A DNA stretch of 64,000 nt from Akkermansia sp. (GTDB lineage: Bacteria; Verrucomicrobiota; Verrucomicrobiia; Verrucomicrobiales; Akkermansiaceae). The number at the start of each line of letters is the position of its first letter. Positions within the stretch are counted from its first letter, which is position 1. This document shows, piece by piece, positions 7,973 to 16,719 of this stretch. The position numbers and the translations under genes are program-made. The notes beneath the pieces were generated by a model. The model ran no database searches. It saw only the letters and a list, made by a program, of their open reading frames with translations, and was not told where the DNA came from. The stretch lies in contig NZ_JAJBTT010000019.1 of assembly GCF_020860705.1 (NCBI RefSeq), positions 38,879-102,878 on the forward strand, given 5' to 3'.

Positions 7973-9303
7973 GCGTCCACCCCGCTTTCCATGGTAGGTT
8001 CATTTTCCTTCTTTTCCGGGGGGAGAAGCAGGATGGAGGAAACACGGTTGTGATCCATCTTCTCCACCACCAGGACGCGCCCGGCAATAATCAGACGGTC
8101 CCCCTCCTTGGGAATGCAGGACATGTGCTTGATCACGCAGCCGCCCACCGTAGTAGCGCCGTTCATCAGGAAAGGCACCAGGCATTCCGCCTTGTGGGCG
8201 CGCATCATGCCGGGAATGCGCACGGAACCGTCCGCCAGGTTCTCCACCTTTTCCCCGGAGCGGATAAATTCCTCATCAATATCCCCCACCATTTCACCCA
8301 GCAGGCGTTCCAGCGTCACCAGCCCCACAAACTTGCCGTACTCATCCAGCACAAAAGCTTCCTTGGCCTTGTCCTCCCGCAGCCGGGACATCAGCATCTC
8401 CACCGTCTGCATCTCCATCACGCACGGCGCCTGCCGCAGCATGGAGCGCAGGGGGGGAAGAATTCCCTTTTCCGCATAGGCGGCCACCATGTCCTTGATA
8501 TGCAGCATGCCGATCACGGACTCACGGTTCCCTTCATACACGGGAATATGCGTATGGGGCCTGTCCGCAATCATGTTCAGAATATCCTCCTGGGTGGCGT
8601 CCACATCCAGGCAAACCAACTGGAAACGGGGAATCATGATTTGTTCCACCGTGCGTTCCGCCAGGGAAAGAGCGCTATGAAGCCGTTCATGCTCATCTTC
8701 TTCCAGCATCCCTCCCTGGTGGCTTTCATCCAGCAGCATATTGATCTCCTGCTGGGAATGGATGTGCTGGTGGCCTCCCGGCGGCAGGCGGAACAGCTTG
8801 AGAAGCAGAAGACCGCTTCCATTCAGGAAATCAATGAACCATGCAAAGAAGGTCAGCGTCCAGCGCATGGGGTAATACGTATACAGGGCCGCCTGCCTGG
8901 GAAACTGCAAAGCCAGGGACTTGGGCATCAATTCCCCCAGAATCACCTGCAAAACCGTCAGACCGATCAATACCACAATGGCGGCGGCGGAATTGGCCAT
9001 GACGGAATCCATGCCGCCGAACCGTTCAAACAGGGGGTGCAGGTAGGCGGCCAGCTCCACCTGGCCGTACGCGCCCAGAACCAGGCTGGAAATGGTAATG
9101 CCGAACTGGCAGGCCGCAATGTAGCGGTCCAGCTCCCTGGTATTCTCCAAAATCCTCAGCAAATGGGCAGCCACCTTGCTGCCATCTTCCGCCATCTCCC
9201 GGATCATGTTGCGGCGCACGCTCACGGCGGCGAATTCTGCGGCAACGTAAAAGGCGTTGACCAGAATAAGGAAAAGGATAACGAAGATGATAAAAAGAAT
9301 CAT
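7969..9303 (-). CDS. CNNM/CorC (HlyC) family transporter, upstream copy
   Basis: A 444-aa paralogue of the following gene with the same domain order: CNNM membrane domain (VNAFYVAAEFAAVSVRRN, LGELMPKSLALQFPRQA), CBS pair (VEQIMIPRFQLVCLD, IGMLHIKDMVAAY, FVLDEYGKFVGLVTLERLL) and CorC_HlyC domain (TTVGGCVIKHM). The two proteins are diverged, so this is an old tandem duplication that may form heteromers. This gene is first in the pair and starts at ATG 9303. The 167-base gap to the divergent M42 peptidase gene must hold both promoters. Transport of divalent cations is known for related families; the substrate here is not visible in the sequence. Confidence 0.9.
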   Translation of the reverse strand: MILFIIFVILFLILVNAFYVAAEFAAVSVRRNMIREMAEDGSKVAAHLLRILENTRELDRYIAACQFGITISSLVLGAYGQVELAAYLHPLFERFGGMDSVMANSAAAIVVLIGLTVLQVILGELMPKSLALQFPRQAALYTYYPMRWTLTFFAWFIDFLNGSGLLLLKLFRLPPGGHQHIHSQQEINMLLDESHQGGMLEEDEHERLHSALSLAERTVEQIMIPRFQLVCLDVDATQEDILNMIADRPHTHIPVYEGNRESVIGMLHIKDMVAAYAEKGILPPLRSMLRQAPCVMEMQTVEMLMSRLREDKAKEAFVLDEYGKFVGLVTLERLLGEMVGDIDEEFIRSGEKVENLADGSVRIPGMMRAHKAECLVPFLMNGATTVGGCVIKHMSCIPKEGDRLIIAGRVLVVEKMDHNRVSSILLLPPEKKENEPTMESGVDA

Positions 9304-9470
9304 GTATGCCGGGGGCGCCCGTAAAACGCAACGAGCATCCGCATCATAGAGATCCCAAAAAACCTGTCAAGAACGGGAAACAAAAAAATCTGCCATAGTA
9401 TCCATTTCTCCTTTTCCATTAACCTTCCTCCGGCATTGCTTCCTGCTTTTCTTCCATGGTAGAGTAAAGC

Positions 9471-10661
9471 ATGTCCGCTATCCGCCTGCTGCTGCTCCCC
9501 CTGCTCTTTCTGAATCTCTGCATGGCCTCCGCGCCGGAAACGCCGCCTTTCAACGGACAATCCATGGAAAGGCTGACTTCCCTGCTGAGCATTCCATCGT
9601 CCTCCGGAGCGGAAGGCCCTTTCCAGCAATTCTGGTTGAAGCACGTCAAGCCCCTGGCGGACAGTTCCGGAACGGATGCGCATCAAAATGCCTGGGCAAC
9701 GTTCCGCAGCTCGGATCCGGACGCACCGGAACTGCTGATAGACGCCCATGCGGATGAAGTAGGCGTTGTCATTGCAGACATTACTCCAAACGGGTTCCTG
9801 AAAGTAAGGCCCGTCGGCTTTCCGGACTTCCAGTCCATGCTTTCCTGCCCTTACCGCTTTGACGGAGAGCACGGTCCCGTCACCGCCTTTGCAGGATCGG
9901 TGCCCGGCTGGTGGCTGAACCTCACCCCCCTGCCGGCAGGTGGGGAATACATTCTATTTGACGCAGGGGCTTCCAGCGCGGAGGAAGTCCGGGACATGGG
10001 CCTGAGCGTCGGGCAACGGGGCGTTCCCGCCACCAAACCGGAACTGCTGCACGGCTCGCGCCTGATGGCCCACGGCCTGGACTGCCGCCTCAATTCCTTC
10101 ATGCTGATGGAACTGGCCTCCTTCCTGGCCAAGCATAAAAAAGACCTGAAATACCATGTAACGCTCCTTTCCTCCTCCCAGGAGGAAATAGGCCTGGTGG
10201 GCGCTACGGCCTATTGCGGCAGGAATTACCCCAAACTGGCCATTGTCATTGACTGTACGGTGGATACCGTCCAGCTCAACGATCTCCCGTCCCACGAAAA
10301 AAACGGGAGGCTGACGCTCCAGTCCATGGGAAAAGGCCCCGTCATCTTCACCCATGAAAATATCTTTTGCCAGCCCATCACCACGCAGCTCCTCCAGCTG
10401 GCGGAGAAGCACCGGATTCCGTTACAGAAAGACGCCACCTTCCCTCCCGGAATGGCCAACTTCGTCCCCGTCAAGCTTTACGGCGGCCAGGCCTCCCTCC
10501 TGGGGCCTCCCATCCGCTATATGCATTCCCCGCGGGAACTGGCGGACCTGAAGGACGTGAAAGCTACGCTGGACCTGCTGGGCCGCTTTCTGTGCACCCT
10601 TCCGCCCCCAGCATTAAAGCAGGGCACGGAGAACAAGGCGAAGGAAGGACAAAAGCCCTGA
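9471..10661 (+). CDS. Exported M42 family aminopeptidase
   Basis: Predicted dinuclear metallo-aminopeptidase of 396 aa. Residues 1-20 are a signal peptide (MSAIRLLLLPLLFLNLCMAS). The M42 pattern of metal and catalytic residues can be traced: H93 and D95 in DAHADEVG, D204 in HGLDCRLNS, the catalytic glutamate pair E238/E239 in SSQEEIGLVGA, D261 in VIDCTVDT, and H352 in IRYMHSPRE. The usual bridging motif DDR reads LDCR here. Most characterised M42 enzymes are cytosolic tetrahedral assemblies, so an N-terminal export signal is unusual. It is a single-gene unit, divergent from the CNNM/CorC pair. An alternative is a non-catalytic derivative, but all expected ligands seem to be kept. Confidence 0.86.
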   Translation: MSAIRLLLLPLLFLNLCMASAPETPPFNGQSMERLTSLLSIPSSSGAEGPFQQFWLKHVKPLADSSGTDAHQNAWATFRSSDPDAPELLIDAHADEVGVVIADITPNGFLKVRPVGFPDFQSMLSCPYRFDGEHGPVTAFAGSVPGWWLNLTPLPAGGEYILFDAGASSAEEVRDMGLSVGQRGVPATKPELLHGSRLMAHGLDCRLNSFMLMELASFLAKHKKDLKYHVTLLSSSQEEIGLVGATAYCGRNYPKLAIVIDCTVDTVQLNDLPSHEKNGRLTLQSMGKGPVIFTHENIFCQPITTQLLQLAEKHRIPLQKDATFPPGMANFVPVKLYGGQASLLGPPIRYMHSPRELADLKDVKATLDLLGRFLCTLPPPALKQGTENKAKEGQKP

Positions 10662-10742
10662 ACGTCCAAATCTGCCGGCAGGATTCATCAATATTCAAAG
10701 GGACTCTTCCGGACATTCTGGAAACAGGATCCGGACGGCTTC

Positions 10743-10991
10743 CTATTTGGAACCGTCATCCTCCAGATCAAGCAAGCAATGCCTGATCCAGAAAAAAGAT
10801 TCCCCTTCCGGATGATTTTCCAGTTTCCCCAGAAACTCTTCCGCACTCTTCCGATCCGGAAACGATTTCGAAAAAACATCCGCTACCAGCAGGATTTCCT
10901 TATACAAAAAAGCACCGCTGTCCGCCCCCATTGCCAGATAAAAATAAAACCTTTTCCCTTTAGCCTCCGAAGGTACATCCAACCAAGACAA
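10743..10991 (-). CDS. Hypothetical 82-aa protein, possibly a damaged gene
   Basis: Short acidic ORF starting at TTG 10991 (SWLDVPSEAKGKRFYFYLAM at its front). I recognise no family. The open frame continues upstream without a start to a stop codon near 11060, inside the region of the pnp terminator, and an out-of-frame ATG at 11064 (MLKSG, then stop) sits next to a run of five A. A one- or two-base slip there would join the two into a protein of about 108 residues. It may therefore be a decayed or frameshifted gene, or spurious. The rest of the gap between 10662 and 11064 shows nothing else. Confidence 0.35.
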   Translation of the reverse strand: MSWLDVPSEAKGKRFYFYLAMGADSGAFLYKEILLVADVFSKSFPDRKSAEEFLGKLENHPEGESFFWIRHCLLDLEDDGSK

Positions 10992-11064
10992 TTCGGAAAC
11001 CTCTACCTCACGTTTGTTCCGTATCAGAAAAAAACGGCCGCTGTTTTTATCCTGATTTCAGCAT

Positions 11065-11103
11065 AAAAAAGCCCCGCTCCCGGAACAAACCGGAAACGGG
11101 GCT
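11065..11103 (-). terminator. Rho-independent terminator of pnp
   Basis: Reading the minus strand 30 bases after the pnp stop, AGCCCCG and CCGG arms pair with CCGG and CGGGGCT around a short loop, then comes a run of six T. This is a strong intrinsic terminator shape and explains why transcription should end before 11064. Confidence 0.85.
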
Positions 11104-11132
11104 GGAAGTTTAAAGGTTTAACGGAAAAACCG

Positions 11133-13277
11133 TTATTCCGTGATACCGGCAGCTTCCGCTTCGGCAGCCTTGGCGTCGCGCAGAGCGGCGCGAACGGACA
11201 TCTTCACGCGGCCCTTGTCGTCAATGCCAATGCACTTGGCGGTCACCACGTCTCCCACGCTGACGACGTCTTCCGTCTTGGCGGTGCGGCCTTCGGCCAG
11301 CTCGGAGATGTGAATCAGGCCGTCCTTGCCGGGAAGCACTTCCATGAACGCGCCAAAGGTGGTCGTGGAAACGATCTTGCCCGTGTACAGTTCACCGATT
11401 TCAATGGTCTTGAACATGCGGGTGACCAGGTCCAGCGCACGGTCCAGGCCTTCCTGCTTGGAGGCGTAGATGTGCACGGTGCCGTCTTCTTCAATGTTGA
11501 TGTCAGCGCCGGATTCAGCCTGGATGGCCTTGATGTTCTTGCCGCCGGGGCCAATCAGCTCGCCAATGCGGTCGGCGGGAATCTTGGTGGTCTCAATGCG
11601 GGGAGCATTCGGGCTCATCTGGGCCGGAGCGGCAATGGAGTCATTCATGACCTTCAGCACGTCCGTACGGCCGGCCTTCGCCACGTGAATGGCTTCTTCC
11701 AGAATGGAGAGGGGGATGCCGGGCAGCTTGAGGTCCAGCTGGTAGCCCGTCACGCCTTCCGACGTGCCGCAAAGCTTGAAGTCCATGTCGCCATAGAAGT
11801 CTTCAGAACCGATGATGTCCAGAAGGGTCTTGTAGGTGGTGATTTCATGCTGGTCATTCTGTTCCGTCACCAGGCCCACGGAAATGCCGGCCACGGGGCG
11901 CTTGAGGGGTACGCCGGCCGCCAGCAGGGACATAGTGCCCGCGCAGACGGAAGCCATGGAGGTGGAACCGTTGGATTCCATGATTTCAGAAGAAACGCGG
12001 ATGGCGTACGGGAATTCCTGTTCGCTCGGCACGACCGGGAAGATGGAACGTTCCGCCAGGGCGCCATGGCCGATTTCACGACGGTTCTGACCGCCGAAAC
12101 GGCCGGTGTCACCCACGGAGAAGGGCGGGAAGTTGTAGTGCAGGATGAAGCGCTTTTCATTCACGCTGCCCGTGTAGTTGTCCATGTACTGGCGTTCTTC
12201 CATCGGGGCGAGCGTCGCCAGGCAGAGAGACATCGTTTCACCGCGGGCGAACATGGCGGAACCGTGCACCACGGGAGGCAGAACGTTGATTTCCGCCGTC
12301 AGGGGACGCAGCTGCTTGAGGGCGCGGCCGTCGGCGCGCTTGTCCTTTTCCATGATGGAGATGCGGAAGGCCTTCTTCTGGATGTATTCAAAGACCTGTT
12401 CCACGTCAAAGTCGGTGGCTTCCGGATGGCGTTCCTTGATGGCGGCTTCCACTTCGTCGCGCAGGGCGCCCACCTTCTTCTGCCGTTCCACCTTGGAGGC
12501 GGCATAAATGGCTTCTTCAATGCGGTCCCCGGCGATTTCATAGCCGATTTCCAGCAGTTCCGGCTTGGCGAGGCAGAGTTCATAGGAACGCTTTTCCTTG
12601 CCGCACACGGCACGGAGTTCTTCCTGCTTTTCGCAGATGACCTTCACGTTTTCCTGGGCAAGGCGCAAGGCGGCGATGAAGTCTTCTTCCGGCAGTTCGT
12701 TGGCGGAACCTTCAATCATGATGACTTGGTCCTTCGTGCCGGCAAACACCAGGTCAAGCTGGCTGTTTTCCCGCTGGGAGTTGGTCGGGTTGATGACGAA
12801 CTGGCCGTCAACGCGGCCCACGCGCACGGCGCCCACGGGTTCGGCAAAGGGAAGGTCGGAAACGACGCAGGCGGCGGAAGCGCCGTTAATGCTCAGGATG
12901 TCCGGTTCGTTTTCACCGTCGGCAGAGAGCAGAAGGGAAATAACCTGCGTATCGTAGAAGTATCCCTTGGGGAACATCGGACGCAGGGGACGGTCCGTCA
13001 TGCGGCACGTCAGGATTTCTTTTTCCGTGGGGCGGCCTTCACGCTTGAAGTAGCCGCCGGGGAACATGCCCGCAGCAGCGGCCTTTTCCTTGTATTCCAC
13101 GGACAGGGGGAAGAAGGTCTGGCCTTCCTTGACTTTGGTGGCGCTCACCACGGTCACGAGAACGACGGTGTCGCCGCTGCGGACGACTACGGCGCCGTCT
13201 GCAAGACGGGCCATTTTACCGGTTTCAATCGTAATGGGATTCGTACCAACGTTGCATTCAACTGAATGTATGCTCAT
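11133..13277 (-). CDS. pnp: Polyribonucleotide nucleotidyltransferase (PNPase)
   Basis: Phosphorolytic 3'-5' exoribonuclease of RNA turnover. The 714-aa product has the full five-part architecture: first RNase PH domain (residues about 10-145, FFPLSVEYKEKAAAAGMFPG), helical linker, second RNase PH domain (about 315-500, DKRADGRALKQLRPL and GDTGRFGGQNRREIGHG), KH domain with the GPGG loop (LIGPGGKNIKAIQAESGAD) and S1 domain (LYTGKIVSTTTFGAFMEVLP, HISELAEGR). In many bacteria pnp lies directly after rpsO; here rpsO lies on the same strand at 18491-18745 and an efflux operon separates the two. A terminator follows at 11065-11103. Confidence 0.97.
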   Translation of the reverse strand: MSIHSVECNVGTNPITIETGKMARLADGAVVVRSGDTVVLVTVVSATKVKEGQTFFPLSVEYKEKAAAAGMFPGGYFKREGRPTEKEILTCRMTDRPLRPMFPKGYFYDTQVISLLLSADGENEPDILSINGASAACVVSDLPFAEPVGAVRVGRVDGQFVINPTNSQRENSQLDLVFAGTKDQVIMIEGSANELPEEDFIAALRLAQENVKVICEKQEELRAVCGKEKRSYELCLAKPELLEIGYEIAGDRIEEAIYAASKVERQKKVGALRDEVEAAIKERHPEATDFDVEQVFEYIQKKAFRISIMEKDKRADGRALKQLRPLTAEINVLPPVVHGSAMFARGETMSLCLATLAPMEERQYMDNYTGSVNEKRFILHYNFPPFSVGDTGRFGGQNRREIGHGALAERSIFPVVPSEQEFPYAIRVSSEIMESNGSTSMASVCAGTMSLLAAGVPLKRPVAGISVGLVTEQNDQHEITTYKTLLDIIGSEDFYGDMDFKLCGTSEGVTGYQLDLKLPGIPLSILEEAIHVAKAGRTDVLKVMNDSIAAPAQMSPNAPRIETTKIPADRIGELIGPGGKNIKAIQAESGADINIEEDGTVHIYASKQEGLDRALDLVTRMFKTIEIGELYTGKIVSTTTFGAFMEVLPGKDGLIHISELAEGRTAKTEDVVSVGDVVTAKCIGIDDKGRVKMSVRAALRDAKAAEAEAAGITE

Positions 13278-13732
13278 TATATTCTTGTCTTTCAGTCACC
13301 CGCAGCCTCATCAGCCCATTCAGACCGGCTCCGGGCGGGAAGCCTGAATGGCGTCAGGTACGGGCAGTGCCTCAGGAAGAGTTTTATCCACGGCAGTTTT
13401 TTCCCGAAATAAAAGGGAACACTGTCCGCGCGGCAGGGCGCACATCCCAGATGGATCAAACGCTCCGGCCCAGTCTTACCGGCTTGACAGCCTGTGAAAA
13501 TCCGAAAATTTCTCAAGGCATGCCCGACAGAAACGCACCGGAAAACTAGTCCCCGAACGTCGGATGCCAGCATAAGCCCTGTCAAGGAGAATGCAAGCAA
13601 ATAGTTTGATACCCCCACTATTCCGGGCTTTTCCCAACAACATGCCAAAATAACATTCCAGCAACGCCAGCCGTTTCTACCCGCCGGAAAACTTCCACCG
13701 GAACGGATTCAGCCGATGCTGATAGAAAACCC
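13278..13732. other. 455-base gap between the efflux operon and pnp
   Basis: Contains the pnp leader and the 3' end of the efflux transcript. I could not support any protein, RNA gene, repeat or clear terminator here. The open frames across it have low-complexity, unlikely translations. A post-transcriptional pnp control element could lie here, as in other bacteria, but none is recognisable by eye. Confidence 0.5.
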
Positions 13733-15154
13733 TTACTTACCTGAAGAAGCGGGGAGGCGGCGCCATCCGCCGCCCAGGGCCTTGCAGAATTTGACCACGG
13801 CATTCAACCGCATCTGCGCGGCGTCCGCCATGTCCAGCTCCCCGCTCAACAGGTTCCTGTGCGTATCCAGAGCGTCCATCAGCCCCACGTACCCGGCCTC
13901 ATACTGCTTGGAGGCAATGTCCCAGCTGCGGCGCAGGCACTTCACCTCGTCAAGGGTGGCCTCGTAAACCTCCGCACTTTTACGGCGTTCCACCAGGGCG
14001 TCCCGGATTTCCCGGAAGGCGTTCAGCACGGCCTGCTCATAGGCGGCCTGGACGGCAGCGCATTCGGCGTCCGCCGCACGAACGGCGGCACGCTTTCTTC
14101 CCCCGTCGAACAGCGTCTGGAGAATGCCTGCACCCAAATCAACATTCCTGGAAGGCTGGTTCAGCAATTCGTTCAGCTGGGTACTGACCTGCCCCAGTTT
14201 TCCCGTCAGCACCAGGGAGGGCAACCTGTCCTTCCGCGCCGCCTCCTTTCCGTAAAAGGCGGCTTTCAGGCGGGATTCCAGTTCCCATATATCCGGACGG
14301 CGTTCAATCATGTCACCGGGAATCCGGGCCGGGATGGCCGGGGGGGAGGCCAGCAGGGCGGCATTGCCTCCGCCGGGCAGCCCGCCCTTCATCACCTCCC
14401 TGGGGCTGTTCCCCACCAGGACGGACAGCACACTTTCAGCACGGGACAGCTCGTTTTCCGCCAGCTTCAGCTGGGCCAAGGTTTTGGAACGCTCCGCCTG
14501 AACGCGGCGCAGGGCAAGTTCCGGATACTGCCCCTGCACAAACCTTTTTTCATACATGGCGCAGGTCTGTTCATAGGAGGCGTGAACGTGCCGGATGATG
14601 AGGCATTTTTCCTCCCAGGTACGCACATTGATGTAGGCGGAGGCCACTTCCGCCGTCAGCCGCAGGTAAACGGCATCCCGCGCCGCGGAGGAAGCCAGCA
14701 GCTCCGAACGGGCAGCCTCCGTGCGCGCCCGCAGCTTTCCCCACAGGTCCACTTCATAGGAAAGCACCCCGGACATGGACCACAAATCCCTTGACCGGTC
14801 CGGCAGGTTGTCCATGTAACGTTCTCCTTCGGACAGTTCCTGCCTGTTGGCGCCGGCTTTCAGTTCAGCCTGGGGCAGCAGGACGGCGCCCGCCTGCGCC
14901 GCCAGGGCGGCAGCCTCATCCACCAAAGCGGAGGCGCGGACAAGATCGCGGTTATGCGCCACCGCCTTTTCTTCCAGGCTGTTCAATGCGCGGTCATTGA
15001 AAATGCGCCACCACCCCTGTCCCACGGGAGAAGTCCGGGCCGTCCCCTCCGGCATTTCCATGACGGGTCTTTCAAAGACGCCCGGACTGCCGCAGGACGC
15101 CAGCAGCGCAACCAGAACGGACGGAGCTGAAAGAAGAGAAAGCAAACGGTTCAT
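13733..15154 (-). CDS. Outer-membrane efflux lipoprotein (NodT/OprM family)
   Basis: Trimeric outer-membrane channel protein that completes a tripartite drug efflux system. The start is the ATG at 15154, which overlaps the stop of the MFS gene as ATGA; this gives 473 aa and a lipoprotein signal (MNRLLSLLSAPSVLVALLAS before Cys21). A longer open frame upstream overlaps the MFS gene and is rejected. The body shows the duplicated OEP helical repeats: WWRIFNDRALNSLEEKAVAH, LSYEVDLWGKLRARTEAARS, RRPDIWELESRLKAAFYGKE, and a final DALDTHRNLL segment. It is the last gene of the TetR-HlyD-MFS-OMF operon. No terminator was evident after it. Confidence 0.92.
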   Translation of the reverse strand: MNRLLSLLSAPSVLVALLASCGSPGVFERPVMEMPEGTARTSPVGQGWWRIFNDRALNSLEEKAVAHNRDLVRASALVDEAAALAAQAGAVLLPQAELKAGANRQELSEGERYMDNLPDRSRDLWSMSGVLSYEVDLWGKLRARTEAARSELLASSAARDAVYLRLTAEVASAYINVRTWEEKCLIIRHVHASYEQTCAMYEKRFVQGQYPELALRRVQAERSKTLAQLKLAENELSRAESVLSVLVGNSPREVMKGGLPGGGNAALLASPPAIPARIPGDMIERRPDIWELESRLKAAFYGKEAARKDRLPSLVLTGKLGQVSTQLNELLNQPSRNVDLGAGILQTLFDGGRKRAAVRAADAECAAVQAAYEQAVLNAFREIRDALVERRKSAEVYEATLDEVKCLRRSWDIASKQYEAGYVGLMDALDTHRNLLSGELDMADAAQMRLNAVVKFCKALGGGWRRLPASSGK

Positions 15155-16710
15155 GAAGCAGCCTTCCTTTCCGGGCCGGATTTCAGGCAGCACAGCGCGA
15201 ACAGGACTCCGGCAGCCCCCACGATCACCGTACAAAGATAAAAAGTATCCACGGAAAAAACCTGGCTCTGGAGCGCTACGGCCTTCTGCAGTACCGCATC
15301 CACAGACGCATGGATTTCCCGCGCCGTTCCTCCGGTTTCCGCAAAATGCTGCTGCCACATGTCAAGCGTGTGAACCGTTCCCGGAGAATCGTCCCTGACC
15401 TGTTCCGCCATGCCGAAGCGGAACTCCGTCTTCATATGGGCCAATACGGTGCTCACGCTGCTGACATACAGGGAGATGAAAACGTACCGCACGGTGTTCA
15501 GCGTCCGGGAGGAAGCGGCGGCGGAACGCCCCTCCACCCCTCTCAGGGCAAGCGGCGTAGCCGTATTGAGACAGAAGGCGTAACCGACGCCGAATATCCC
15601 CAGGGGCCACGCCACGTCCAGCCAGGAACACCCCGCATCCAGGCGGGAAAGGAAAAAGGCGGAGGCTCCCAGCGCCAGCAGCCCAGCCATCATGCCCACC
15701 CTCAGGGCCAGTTTTCCCTTGTGCATCAGGGGAAGCACGAGAACCGCCCCGCCGCAAAACCCGGCCACCAGAATCATAAACACATAGGCGATTCCCACCG
15801 GTTCATAATTCATCACATTGCGCATGAACTGCACCGTTCCCACACGCACCCAGCAAATGCAGAAAATGTTGCACAGGGAAGCCAGCAGGCCGCACAGAAA
15901 CCGCCAGTTTCCCAGCACGCGGACGTCCAGCAGGGGGGTGCGGTGGGTCATGCAGGAGATGAAGGCCAGGGTAAAGGCGCAACATCCGCCGTACATCCAG
16001 CCCAGCACGCTGGGAACCGTCCAGCCGTCCGTCTCCCCGTAAATAAGCACCATCAGCATGCATACGCATCCCATTCCCACCGCCAGAAAGGAAAACCAGT
16101 CAAACTTTCCGCTCTTGGGAATCCTCTGGTTGGGAACGTACAGCGTCGTTAAAACGGCCAGAACGGCCGCAGCCGCGCCCACGAGGACAAACAGCCCCCG
16201 CCAGTGCCAGTACTGGACCAGCAGGCAGCCCACCACCGGACTGGCGCAGGAAGCCAGGCCAATGGAACACAGCTTCACCCCCATCGCCACGCTGCGGCGT
16301 TCCGGAGGCAGGGCGGCGTTGACCAGCCCCGTACCGTAAACCAGGGCCAGCCCTCCTCCCGCCCCTTGAAGGAAGCGGGCCGCAATCATGATGAAAAAAT
16401 GATCCGCCGCCAATCCAAGCAGCGACCCGGCCAGCATCATCAGCAAGGCCATGCGCAGGGATCTTCTCAACCCGATGCGCGCCCACAGGTAGGAGGCTAC
16501 GGTGAATGACAGGGCCGTCCCCAGCGGACACGCCGCCCCGGACCAGGAAACATCCAGCGTGCCCACGACAAACGTGCCTGACAAATCCGGCGTAGCCGCC
16601 GTAATGCATCCCATATTCAGGAACGTCAGCATCGTGCAGGTGCAGGCCATCCCTATCAGCAGGCGGCGCTGCCACGCCGGAACCATTGTTTGCTGAACTG
16701 AACCGCTCAT
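15151..16710 (-). CDS. MFS drug efflux transporter, DHA2 (EmrB-like) family
   Basis: Proton-driven inner-membrane exporter of 519 aa with about 14 hydrophobic helices, the count typical of DHA2. Features are the TM1 segment NMGCITAATPDLSGTF, the loop SYLWARIGLRRSLRMALLMM with an RxGxRR-type motif A, and ARFLQGAGGGLALVYGTGLV, the motif C region of drug antiporters. A long periplasmic loop before the last helix (about residues 430-480) is also typical. It starts 9 bases after the HlyD stop and overlaps the downstream OMF gene by four bases. It probably partners with both as an EmrAB-TolC-like pump; substrates are unknown. Confidence 0.91.
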   Translation of the reverse strand: MSGSVQQTMVPAWQRRLLIGMACTCTMLTFLNMGCITAATPDLSGTFVVGTLDVSWSGAACPLGTALSFTVASYLWARIGLRRSLRMALLMMLAGSLLGLAADHFFIMIAARFLQGAGGGLALVYGTGLVNAALPPERRSVAMGVKLCSIGLASCASPVVGCLLVQYWHWRGLFVLVGAAAAVLAVLTTLYVPNQRIPKSGKFDWFSFLAVGMGCVCMLMVLIYGETDGWTVPSVLGWMYGGCCAFTLAFISCMTHRTPLLDVRVLGNWRFLCGLLASLCNIFCICWVRVGTVQFMRNVMNYEPVGIAYVFMILVAGFCGGAVLVLPLMHKGKLALRVGMMAGLLALGASAFFLSRLDAGCSWLDVAWPLGIFGVGYAFCLNTATPLALRGVEGRSAAASSRTLNTVRYVFISLYVSSVSTVLAHMKTEFRFGMAEQVRDDSPGTVHTLDMWQQHFAETGGTAREIHASVDAVLQKAVALQSQVFSVDTFYLCTVIVGAAGVLFALCCLKSGPERKAAS

Positions 16711-16719
16711 ATCCCTCTT

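Noticed and set aside
8050..9324. 424-codon plus-strand frame opposite the upstream CNNM/CorC gene
   Set aside because: His/Gln-rich shadow without family features; the minus-strand gene has full domain structure.
11310..13265. 651-codon plus-strand frame opposite pnp
   Set aside because: Antisense shadow with repetitive His/Gly/Phe composition; pnp on the other strand is certain.
13292..13803. Two short minus-strand frames in the gap before pnp
   Set aside because: Cys/Gly/Arg-rich translations without a recognisable fold, and one overlaps the efflux gene; not supported as genes.
15155..15358. N-terminal extension of the outer-membrane efflux gene by 68 codons
   Set aside because: The extension overlaps the MFS gene and hides the lipoprotein signal; ATG 15154 with an ATGA overlap is a better start.
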